24,022 nt of DNA from a virus, in the IMG/VR virus record IMGVR_UViG_3300020578_000427, positions 1 to 24,022 of that record; one strand, 5' to 3'. The notes under the pieces are model-generated. The model searched no databases. It saw nothing but the letters and a program-made list of their open reading frames with translations, and was not told the origin of the DNA. Position numbers and translations under genes: made by a program. Position 1 is the first letter of the stretch, and each line of letters begins with the position of its first letter. This document shows, one piece after another, positions 6,874 through 14,248 of the stretch.

Positions 6874-8298
6874 ATGCCAAAACTTTCTTTGTGGCGTCCA
6901 AACAAGGGCAACGACTACAAATTTTTTGACCAGCGTATAAGTGAAATGTTCACTGTGGGCGGAGTGGATGTTTATCTACACAAATATCTCGGACCGATAG
7001 ATCAACCCTTTACTAGCAATACTGAACCAGGAACCACTGGCATTACCAGCATCCAAGATCTCTTGTTCTTGGAAAACCGTGATCGCAAGTATGACACCAG
7101 TGTCTATACCATGCGCACTATATATCGTATTAATGACAACGATTTTGATCTACAACAATTTGGTCTATTCCTAACTGGTGATACCATGTTCGCTGTGTTC
7201 CACTTGAACGACATGATTGACACAATCGGTCGCAAGATCATGGTAGGTGATGTCCTAGAACTACCAAATTTAAAAGACTATTATCCTCTAGATGACACAT
7301 TATCTGCGGCACTCAAACGTTATTATGTGGTACAAGACGCCACACGTGCGGCAGAGGGATTTTCACCAACTTGGTATCCACATCTATGGCGTGTTAAACT
7401 ACAACCCCTAGTAGACAGCCAAGAATACAAAGACATACTAGACAATATCGCCGCTGGCGATACTAACGGTGATGGTGTAGCGGATGCAAATGATACTCCA
7501 TTAGGTCAAGTGATCAGTACCTATAACAAATATATAGAAATCAATGATGCTATAGTAGCCCGTGCAGAGACTGACGTACCCAAGAGTGGATATGACACTA
7601 CTAATCTATACACTGCTCCAGTCACGCAAGAAGGACAGCCGGGCGATCCACAGGGCATACTCGCTAGCTCTAATGCCAATGTCTCAAGTAATACCTATTC
7701 GAGTTCAAGCACAGTATCACCGAGCGACAAGGTCAGGGGTTATTTAACCAGCGATGCATTCCCACCAAACGGTGCCGCAGTCGCCGCTGGTATAGCTTAC
7801 CCAACAAGCCCAGTCGTTGGTGACTACTTCTTGAGGTTAGATTATGTGCCCAATAGATTATTCCGTTTCGATGGTCGTCGTTGGGTCAAGATAGAAGATG
7901 GCCTACGTACCAACCTTACACCAGGTGCGACAAATACCACACAGCGTAGCGGATTTGTCAATAACACAGATGCTAATTATGCTAATGCATTGGCCTGGGA
8001 CGCGATACGTATTTCATCTGGTGCATATACGCCTGCGGCCAATGCACAGACTCTATCATTTACACTAGCTTCTAAACAAGTTGTTACCAAGACAGCTTAC
8101 AAGAATACTTATGGTGTTAAGACCAAACTAAACAGCAAGATCATTAACAACACCATCGCTAATACAGCAGGAAATATATCATTTACGGTATCTACAACAT
8201 TAAATACCAATGATGTACTAGAATATACTATCTATGCTAATGTTACATATCAGAGACAAAGTCTAAGTGACGCACTAAGAGCTTCAGCGGATAATTAA
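6874..8298 (+). CDS. 14: Probable neck protein gp14
   Basis: A 474-residue virion protein. The N-terminal 200 residues contain MPKLSLWRPNKGNDYKFFD, EMFTVGGVDVYLHKYLGP and VGDVLELPNLKDYYPLDD, then YYVVQDATRA and TWYPHLWRVKL. This arrangement (phage-type Y/HKYLGP, G-D-x-(I/L)-x-(F/L)-P, then F/Y-(E/V)-(I/V) strands) matches my memory of the gp14 neck family in aquatic T4-like phages. In T4, gp14 (256 residues) joins gp13 in the neck. The added C-terminal half is beta-rich and includes a GDYFLRLDYVPNRLFRFDG module near residues 312-330. The gene lies two bases before gp15, and T4 also has 13-14-15 together. gp14 is my best call from position and motifs; a different neck or baseplate protein is possible. 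Confidence 0.6.
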   Translation: MPKLSLWRPNKGNDYKFFDQRISEMFTVGGVDVYLHKYLGPIDQPFTSNTEPGTTGITSIQDLLFLENRDRKYDTSVYTMRTIYRINDNDFDLQQFGLFLTGDTMFAVFHLNDMIDTIGRKIMVGDVLELPNLKDYYPLDDTLSAALKRYYVVQDATRAAEGFSPTWYPHLWRVKLQPLVDSQEYKDILDNIAAGDTNGDGVADANDTPLGQVISTYNKYIEINDAIVARAETDVPKSGYDTTNLYTAPVTQEGQPGDPQGILASSNANVSSNTYSSSSTVSPSDKVRGYLTSDAFPPNGAAVAAGIAYPTSPVVGDYFLRLDYVPNRLFRFDGRRWVKIEDGLRTNLTPGATNTTQRSGFVNNTDANYANALAWDAIRISSGAYTPAANAQTLSFTLASKQVVTKTAYKNTYGVKTKLNSKIINNTIANTAGNISFTVSTTLNTNDVLEYTIYANVTYQRQSLSDALRASADN

Positions 8299-8300
8299 TT

Positions 8301-9734
8301 ATGCCAGCACTCCAGCAATATTTTTATGATGCCCAGATTGAGCGATTCCTAGCTCAATTCATACGCATGGTATCGGGCTTCCAAGTAGAGTTTGGTCAAG
8401 ACCGCCAAGGTAACACCACCCTGCAGCGTGTACCTGCTTACTATGCCGACGGTAGCCGACAGGTAGCACAGATCTTGACCAACGCCAGTGAAAATGCTAC
8501 GCCAACAGTACCGGCTATGACTGTGTACATCAATAACATAACCTACGATCGCGATCGTGTACAAGATCCTAATTTCGTAGGCAAGATGAGTATCCGCCAA
8601 CGTTATTATAATGAAGATACAGAAGAGTATGAAGCACGACAAGGTAACGCATTTAGCATAGAGAGGCTGATGCCTGTGCCATATACTCTCGAGCTAAAAT
8701 TAGATATCTGGACCTCAAATACCAAACAGAAACTACAACTGCTAGAACAGCTGATCGTATTGTTTAATCCAGCATTAGAAATACAGTCCACAGATAATTA
8801 TATAGATTGGACTAGCCTAACAGCAGTATATCTTGAATCACCAAATTGGTCCAGCCGTAGTGTTCCTATTGGAACTGGAAACCCCATAGACGTGGCTACC
8901 CTAACATTCAAGTTACCAATTTGGATCTCAGCACCAGCTAAGGTTAAAAAACTAGGTGTGATACAAAAAATTATAGCCAGCATACATGATAGCGACGGTA
9001 ATCTCAGCGAAGACGTTTATAACGACACTAATCTCATGGGCACAAGACAGTACTTTACTCCTTTAGACTACGGTGTGCTGTTAATAGGTAATACGCTGAC
9101 CCTGTTGAAATACAGTGAATTTGAAGATCCTAGAGATCCACCAACTGATCTTACTCCAAAACATCCTGTAACAGAAACACCAGTCAAAGTTGGAACCAGA
9201 GATATCTGGCGAAGTCTTATAAATGTATATGGTGTATTAGAAAATGGTGTAAGCCAAGTGAGACTGCTAACAGACGATGAAGTTGCTGAAGTCGTAGGTA
9301 CTGTTAGCTATCATCCCACTGATGATAGTCTATTAATTTTTAACGCTGACATAGATACATACCCCACTAATACCTTAGATCCCATAAATGCCATAATTGA
9401 TCCTCGCCAAGTAGAGGTTTCAAGTGATATTACCACACCAGCTGCTGGAACTAGATTCTTAATCCTGCATGGCATTGGTAGTTTTGATAATGCGCCAGGC
9501 TCAGGTCCTAGTGCTTGGCAGGGCTCCGGTGGTATAGATTTAGTGGCTGGTGCCAATGATATTATCCAATATGATGGTACTAAATGGTCTGTAGTATTTG
9601 ACAGTAGTGGTGCTACAAGTGTACAATATGTAAGTAATCTAAATACTGGAATTCAATATAAATGGTATCTCGATCAGTGGGTCAAAAGCTGGGAAGGCGA
9701 ATACAAGAACGGTCTATGGACATTGGTCCTTTAG
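8301..9734 (+). CDS. 15: Tail sheath stabiliser / tail terminator gp15
   Basis: gp15 forms the hexameric ring that caps the tail tube and sheath and joins the tail to the neck. The N-terminal 230 residues carry the family blocks: YFYDAQIERFLAQFIRMVSG at residues 7-26, PAMTVYINNITYDRDRVQDP in the middle, then RLMPVPYTLELKLDIWTSNT and LEQLIVLFNPALEIQ. A final NWSSRSVPIG...LTFKLPIWISAPAKVKK closes the core. T4 gp15 has 272 residues; here 477, because a C-terminal extension (about 300-477) adds a beta module with NDIIQYDGTKWSVVFD and ends KSWEGEYKNGLWTLVL. That extension also occurs, as far as I recall, in aquatic relatives. The gene starts two bases after gp14 with a weak ribosome site, suggesting translational coupling. 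Confidence 0.88.
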   Translation: MPALQQYFYDAQIERFLAQFIRMVSGFQVEFGQDRQGNTTLQRVPAYYADGSRQVAQILTNASENATPTVPAMTVYINNITYDRDRVQDPNFVGKMSIRQRYYNEDTEEYEARQGNAFSIERLMPVPYTLELKLDIWTSNTKQKLQLLEQLIVLFNPALEIQSTDNYIDWTSLTAVYLESPNWSSRSVPIGTGNPIDVATLTFKLPIWISAPAKVKKLGVIQKIIASIHDSDGNLSEDVYNDTNLMGTRQYFTPLDYGVLLIGNTLTLLKYSEFEDPRDPPTDLTPKHPVTETPVKVGTRDIWRSLINVYGVLENGVSQVRLLTDDEVAEVVGTVSYHPTDDSLLIFNADIDTYPTNTLDPINAIIDPRQVEVSSDITTPAAGTRFLILHGIGSFDNAPGSGPSAWQGSGGIDLVAGANDIIQYDGTKWSVVFDSSGATSVQYVSNLNTGIQYKWYLDQWVKSWEGEYKNGLWTLVL

Positions 9735-10144
9735 AAAACGTTGGCGCTTTTATCTATTGCACTAAAACCAAACGTTATCTATTCTTATTACGTAATAGTA
9801 GTAAATATGAAGGAACCTGGGGGGTCGTCGGTGGCCGAGTTGAGCCGGACGAACAGATAATCCATAGCCTTTCTAGAGAAATCAAAGAAGAGTTGGGTGG
9901 GATCATAAACGACGCTAGAATTATTCCAATAGAAAAATTTACCAGTGACAATGGTAATTTTACCTATCACACTTTCATCGCACCAGTAGATGATGAATTT
10001 GTTCCAGAATTAAATTCAGAACACAGAGGATACTGTTGGGTCAGTCTAGAGGACCATCCCAAACCTTTACACCCCGGAGTCTGGCGTACGATTAATTTCC
10101 AAGCGGTAATTAGTAAATTAAAAACTTTAGAAACGATACTATAA
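9716..10144 (+). CDS. Nudix hydrolase
   Basis: A 142-residue Nudix-fold pyrophosphohydrolase. The Nudix box GGRVEPDEQIIHSLSREIKE, followed by ELGG, fits G-x5-E-x7-R-E-U-x-E-E-x-G with all catalytic Glu residues present (about residues 40-63). These enzymes cut nucleoside diphosphates linked to another moiety; T4 has one (NudE), but this sequence alone does not set the substrate. I chose ATG 9716, which overlaps the end of gp15 by 19 bases and gives an N-terminus (MDIGPLENVGAFIYC) that leads straight into the first Nudix strand. An in-frame ATG at 9662 would add 18 residues lying wholly inside gp15. The 3' end overlaps the convergent gene by six bases. It is a non-structural passenger behind two tail/neck genes and should be expressed late. 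Confidence 0.85.
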   Translation: MDIGPLENVGAFIYCTKTKRYLFLLRNSSKYEGTWGVVGGRVEPDEQIIHSLSREIKEELGGIINDARIIPIEKFTSDNGNFTYHTFIAPVDDEFVPELNSEHRGYCWVSLEDHPKPLHPGVWRTINFQAVISKLKTLETIL

Positions 10145-10879
10145 ATCTGTTTCTAAAACAAAATCACGGAAGCTGATCTGTCTTAGATTGGTCAAATATT
10201 TCCAAATTTCTGGAGTAGGTCGTCTTCCTGACTCAGTTACCCTGACGAAATCTACATCATCATATATTCTGCACAGTGCCGCGATGTTAGCTATCCATTT
10301 GAGATCTGATACTGTAGCATTAGCTGCATCGTAACCTTTAGTGCCAGCGTAGATATTGTCATTGACACCAGGTGTATCTTGTCCATTAAATCCTAACAGA
10401 TATATTTTCTTATGTCCATCAAATGCGGCTATGTATGCAGCTGTAGTTCCTGCATCAGCATAAGGATCGTGAGGTATTAGGTAAAATCTTTTAGGAAATT
10501 CTAAACTGATATCAACATGAGTATAGACGATATTATCTTTGGTATAACCAGATTTTATCAATTCATCTGCTATGACTCTGTTGCTGACTACTAGGAAATC
10601 TGGAGTATGATCTCTATAGAAAGCATTACAGGCATAACTCTGTAGACTGTCTGCACCTAGCAAACCACTTTTTTTACGTAGGATGTGTTGTATAGGAAAA
10701 CTTTCTCTACCTGTACCATTACCAAATATCACCGCCCGATTTGAGATCTGATTATTGATAACATTATTTGGCACATACTCAGTAATAGTTTCCCATTTTC
10801 CCCCGGTAAGTTTACGTTCCTGTACTATGTCTTCACCAGTGTAGTTTTTCCTAAACAGCTTTTTGGTTAAATTAAGCAT
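10139..10879 (-). CDS. Unknown protein with a Rossmann-like, MptE/DUF115-type look
   Basis: A 246-residue protein. After a basic N-terminus come NRAVIFGNGTGRESF (a Gly-rich turn after a beta strand, about residues 47-61), a C-N-A-F-Y-R-D-x-x-P-D-F-L-V-V block (about 83-97), and later HKKIYLLGFNGQD (about 155-167). This sequence of motifs (NG-x-G/S, GCNA-Y-x-D-x-x-PD, K-I-x-L-L-G-F-D/N) resembles phage proteins distantly related to MptE/DUF115 or sialyltransferase-like folds. Such relatives sit beside fibre genes and have been guessed to act on sugars or nucleotides; I cannot confirm a reaction. It follows the 1074-residue fibre gene by 17 bases on the same strand, so co-expression with the fibre and a role in its modification are plausible. 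The ribosome site (GAAGAT) is modest. Confidence 0.7.
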   Translation of the reverse strand: MLNLTKKLFRKNYTGEDIVQERKLTGGKWETITEYVPNNVINNQISNRAVIFGNGTGRESFPIQHILRKKSGLLGADSLQSYACNAFYRDHTPDFLVVSNRVIADELIKSGYTKDNIVYTHVDISLEFPKRFYLIPHDPYADAGTTAAYIAAFDGHKKIYLLGFNGQDTPGVNDNIYAGTKGYDAANATVSDLKWIANIAALCRIYDDVDFVRVTESGRRPTPEIWKYLTNLRQISFRDFVLETDL

Positions 10880-10896
10880 TAGTATTATCTTCGTTA

Positions 10897-13800
10897 TTAC
10901 ACTATATAAGTAGTTAACAGCTTGATATTTGCATTCTGCGCATTATCAGGCGTATAGAACAATCTCACGGTTCCACTACTGATATTTGCTTGGAAAGTCC
11001 CTGGCACGGTACTAAGCACAGCATAGGTAGCTATGTTTGCAGTAGCAGTGTCATGAGAAACTATTAATTCAGCCGCTGAAACACTACTACCATTCTTGAT
11101 CTGTACTGTATATCTAGCAGTGGTAAACGCTGCTGTGCTGTAACTATCTAGTTCTTTAAGATTAGTGTTAGGTACATTAATAGCTGTCTGATCATAGACT
11201 GTCTTACCACGTAACTGCAATCTATCACCTGTTTCATTACCAATATTAATATTACCACTTGAGTCACCTAATACTGTCAATTGACCATTGATCAAGACAT
11301 CATTGGTAAATGTTACCTTACCAGTCGAACCATCAACACTGACACGCACTGTGGCCGCGCTGGTACCCGCTGTGATGTTAGCATAAGGTGCTGTTGCAAC
11401 GTCGAAGTTGTTAAAACCGTTACCACTTGATACCGCTGATACTGTAGATGTAGTAGTGAGTGTCCGTGCATCAATCGCATCGCCTGATGCTGGAGCCTCT
11501 GTGAATGTCAATGTAGTACCAGAAACAGAATAGGCTGTGGTTGGTATCTGTACCACACCGTTGACCATTACCAATGTGGCTGCTGTAGTAGAGGAGGAAC
11601 TCAACGTGAATGCTGTCTGCACTCCATTACCACTGAAGGTGTTTGTAGCGATAACTGTAAATACACTACCTGCTGCAGTGAACGAACTACCATCAAAGAA
11701 CTCTAGTAGGCTTGTTGTAGTGTTGAAACGTAACATGCCCTGCACGTTAGTATTACCTGTAGAACCTGGACGTTCTGCTGTAGTACCTACCGGAACTACA
11801 ATAGCACCAGTGCTATTGAATTTAACAACTGCACCATCTTGTACTGCAGCATTAGCACCACCAAACACTATGGCGTTTTTAGCTAGATCTGCATAGATCA
11901 AACTGTTATTTGTACCTTGACCTAGTACATGGAAAGTTTCAGCTGATTGTGTGCTGTTGATCCGCATGCCTTCACCAACGAACATGCTTTTACTTACTGC
12001 GGCGCCACCAGCAACAATTAATGCACCAGTGGTTAATGTAGTTGAATCTGTTGTGGCATTAGCATATACTGTGCCAGTCGCACGTAGATCAGTGAATGCG
12101 CCTGTGCTTGGAGTCGCATTGCCAATTGGTGTTGAATTGATAGCTGCAAATTGTCCTAGCCCACCAATTACATTACCTGTTACTGTTAATACACCATTTA
12201 CTGCTAAGGCATTATACGTACCACCTGCAGCTAATACATTACCTGTGGTGTTAAATTGAGCGGCATTTACTGTGCTCGCTGATACGTTACCAGTTGTATT
12301 GATGAATCCACTTGAGTTAACTGCGGCTAATGTACTAGTACCTGTGACATTTAAAGTTGCTCCATTTACTGCTGAAGCACTGATATTACCAGTGGTGTTG
12401 ATAAATCCACTTGAATTAACGGCAACTAAAGTAGTAGTACCAGTTGCGTTTAATGCACCTGCGTTGATCACTGCGCCACTGATATTACCAGTTGTATTGA
12501 TAAATCCACTTGAATTAACATCAACTAAAGTAGTAGCACCAGTTGCGTTTAATGCACCTGTGTTGATCACTGCGCCACTTATGTTACCAGTGACATTTAA
12601 TCCCGTACCAATAACTAGTTTGTTAAAATTCCAGCTGGTAGTTGCGTGTGTGTACAATAAAGTTGCACTTGGGCTTGGGCCTTCAACTGTCAAGCCCGCG
12701 CCATCCGCTGCGGCGCTGGAGGCGGCACCTTTGGCCACCGTGATATTTAGATCATCTACATCTAATGTAGTTGAATTGACTGTTGTTGTGACTCCGTTTA
12801 CAGTTAGATTACCTGTGATTGTCGTATCACCACCAACGTTTAAGTTTTTTGCGATGCCAACACCACCTTGTGTGATTATCGCACCTGAGGTAGTGTTTGT
12901 GCTTTCAGTCGTTGCTGTTGACTTAATCTGTCCACCTACTGTTGCGGCTCCACCTACGCCAACACCACCAGTTACTACCAATGCTCCTGATGTAGTTGTA
13001 GTTGATGCTGTGCTATTGCTGACCAAAACATCATTGGTTAAAGTTGTTCTATCCTGTGTGATGTTTCCAACTAGATCTGCGTCTACTGTTACTTCAATCC
13101 GACCAGTGCCAGTACTATCAATGATAGTAACACTAGTATCATCATCTTGGATGTTTGTAACACCACTTGATATTTGGCTATCAACATAGTTTTTCGTTGC
13201 GGCATCTTGGGCTGAAGTTGGATCTGTTACATTTATAATTTGGCTAGTATCAGCGTTAATTGCCCCACTACCATTTGGAGATAAGATCAAATCTTGATTT
13301 GTACCTGTTGTAGCGATGGTTGCATCAGTACCATTGATCGTAATTGGCTTAGCACCACCAACTGTTAGGGTGTTAGCTGTAAATGTTATACCAGCGTTGT
13401 CAACTAATAATCCACTTGTACTGGTAAAAACAACACGACCACTGGTTAATCCACTGGCTTTTAATGTCTGTGTGCTTACTTCTGTAGCTGATAAATTACC
13501 AGACGTATTAAACTGTCCAGAGTTTACTACCGCTGCGCTGACATTACCAGTGGTTTGTATGAAGCCACTTGAGTTAACTGCGGCTAATGTACTTGTACCT
13601 GTGACATTTAAAGTTGCTCCGTTGACTGCTGAAGCACTGACGTTACCTGAGGTATTGATAAATCCTGAAGCGTCTATGGTTGTAGCAGTGACATTATAGA
13701 ATGCTTGGAGATTGCCTAAGCGTAGATTAGCGAATGAAGTCTCTGCACCAATATTACCATAAGTCGTGCCAGCTTCTGTTGTGGCGATCAAGCGGAATTC

Positions 13801-14121
13801 GTCGGATGATTCATCCCAATAGAACGCTTGATTAACGTCAGTACCGCGCTCAAATACGAATCCAATATCGTAAATAGCACCAGCAGCGTAGGCGTTATTC
13901 AATACGATCAACGGATCGTTAACTAGGGTATTGGTACTGGCAACTGTTAGAGATGTACTAGCACCTGCAACATACAAGTTACCTGTGATAACAAAGTCAC
14001 TGGTTACTACAATGTTACTGCTGAAAAGTGAACCTACGATAGATCCTGGAATGATCTTGGCATTAGCCCAGATTCCTGAGTCTATGATCTGATTATTCTT
14101 AATTCTGGTTAAATTAGACAT
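10897..14121 (-). CDS. Large repetitive tail-fibre or virion-surface protein
   Basis: A 1074-residue protein rich in Thr, Asn, Gly, Ser, Ala and Val, with almost no Cys or Trp, typical of beta-helical or triple-stranded fibres. N-terminal residues 84-140 form an NDPLIVLNNAY...FVFERG...AFYWDESSDEFRL module, and a second copy lies at about 452-504 (DDLNITVAKG...LTVEGPSP). Two blocks of SSGFINTTGNISA-type repeats flank these (about 147-230 and 510-640). Residues about 784-890 hold an MLRFNTTTSLLEFFDG strand pair and the module FSGNGVQTAFTLSS to VSGTTLTFTEAPASGD. The last 85 residues form a domain shared with the 532-residue gene at 14249. No S74 chaperone domain is visible. CGGAG is the ribosome site, and a late promoter lies upstream. 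It is probably a receptor-contacting or support fibre; the attachment site on the virion is unknown. Confidence 0.8.
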   Translation of the reverse strand: MSNLTRIKNNQIIDSGIWANAKIIPGSIVGSLFSSNIVVTSDFVITGNLYVAGASTSLTVASTNTLVNDPLIVLNNAYAAGAIYDIGFVFERGTDVNQAFYWDESSDEFRLIATTEAGTTYGNIGAETSFANLRLGNLQAFYNVTATTIDASGFINTSGNVSASAVNGATLNVTGTSTLAAVNSSGFIQTTGNVSAAVVNSGQFNTSGNLSATEVSTQTLKASGLTSGRVVFTSTSGLLVDNAGITFTANTLTVGGAKPITINGTDATIATTGTNQDLILSPNGSGAINADTSQIINVTDPTSAQDAATKNYVDSQISSGVTNIQDDDTSVTIIDSTGTGRIEVTVDADLVGNITQDRTTLTNDVLVSNSTASTTTTSGALVVTGGVGVGGAATVGGQIKSTATTESTNTTSGAIITQGGVGIAKNLNVGGDTTITGNLTVNGVTTTVNSTTLDVDDLNITVAKGAASSAAADGAGLTVEGPSPSATLLYTHATTSWNFNKLVIGTGLNVTGNISGAVINTGALNATGATTLVDVNSSGFINTTGNISGAVINAGALNATGTTTLVAVNSSGFINTTGNISASAVNGATLNVTGTSTLAAVNSSGFINTTGNVSASTVNAAQFNTTGNVLAAGGTYNALAVNGVLTVTGNVIGGLGQFAAINSTPIGNATPSTGAFTDLRATGTVYANATTDSTTLTTGALIVAGGAAVSKSMFVGEGMRINSTQSAETFHVLGQGTNNSLIYADLAKNAIVFGGANAAVQDGAVVKFNSTGAIVVPVGTTAERPGSTGNTNVQGMLRFNTTTSLLEFFDGSSFTAAGSVFTVIATNTFSGNGVQTAFTLSSSSTTAATLVMVNGVVQIPTTAYSVSGTTLTFTEAPASGDAIDARTLTTTSTVSAVSSGNGFNNFDVATAPYANITAGTSAATVRVSVDGSTGKVTFTNDVLINGQLTVLGDSSGNINIGNETGDRLQLRGKTVYDQTAINVPNTNLKELDSYSTAAFTTARYTVQIKNGSSVSAAELIVSHDTATANIATYAVLSTVPGTFQANISSGTVRLFYTPDNAQNANIKLLTTYIV
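12206..12602 (-). repeat. Tandem 99-bp (33-residue) coding repeats in the large fibre gene
   Basis: The marker AATCCA recurs at 12305, 12404 and 12503, an exact 99-bp period, with a degenerate unit on each side. Each unit encodes a 33-residue segment of the type NSSGFINTTGNISGAVINAG followed by ALNATGTTTLVAV. A second smaller block of the same family lies at about 13501-13680. One stretch there (ending in the shared segment TTAACTGCGGCTAATGTACT) is almost identical to 12315-12334 more than 1.2 kb away. Confidence 0.85.
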
Positions 14122-14224
14122 TTAGTGTCTGGCTCCGCAAAAATATTATATTACTACTTAAATTCTTGTACTGCCTGCGGTTCCATATCCCCTAGAGCTA
14201 GGTACATTCAGTGTTTGTTTAAAA

Positions 14225-14232
14225 TATTTATG
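14225..14232 (-). promoter_or_regulatory. Late promoter for the large fibre gene
   Basis: The minus strand reads CATAAATA followed by TTTTA, in the 127-bp gap between the two fibre genes, 103 nt before the ATG at 14121. The predicted leader of about 97 nt is unusually long for this window and contains a near-palindromic CCTAGAGCTAGG at about 14191-14202. Confidence 0.6.
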
Positions 14233-14248
14233 CTTTTTTTGGATTTTT

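Noticed and set aside
9662-9715. Longer Nudix start at ATG 9662
   Set aside because: The extra 18 residues are wholly within the conserved gp15 C-terminus read in another frame and do not resemble a Nudix N-terminus.
12206-12602. Regular repeats that could suggest a CRISPR array
   Set aside because: The 99-bp units are contiguous, all in one reading frame and encode fibre repeats; there is no short-repeat and unique-spacer structure.
12272-13189. Long plus-strand open frame (305 residues) opposite the large fibre gene
   Set aside because: Its Pro/Val/Leu/Ala-rich repeats are simply the antisense reading of the fibre's T/N/G repeats; there is no ribosome site, and the minus-strand gene has promoter, ribosome site and recognisable modules.
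14116-14130. AGACA/TGTCT inverted repeat over the start codon of the large fibre gene
   Set aside because: A 5-bp stem with a 5-nt loop is too weak and too likely by chance to claim control of translation.
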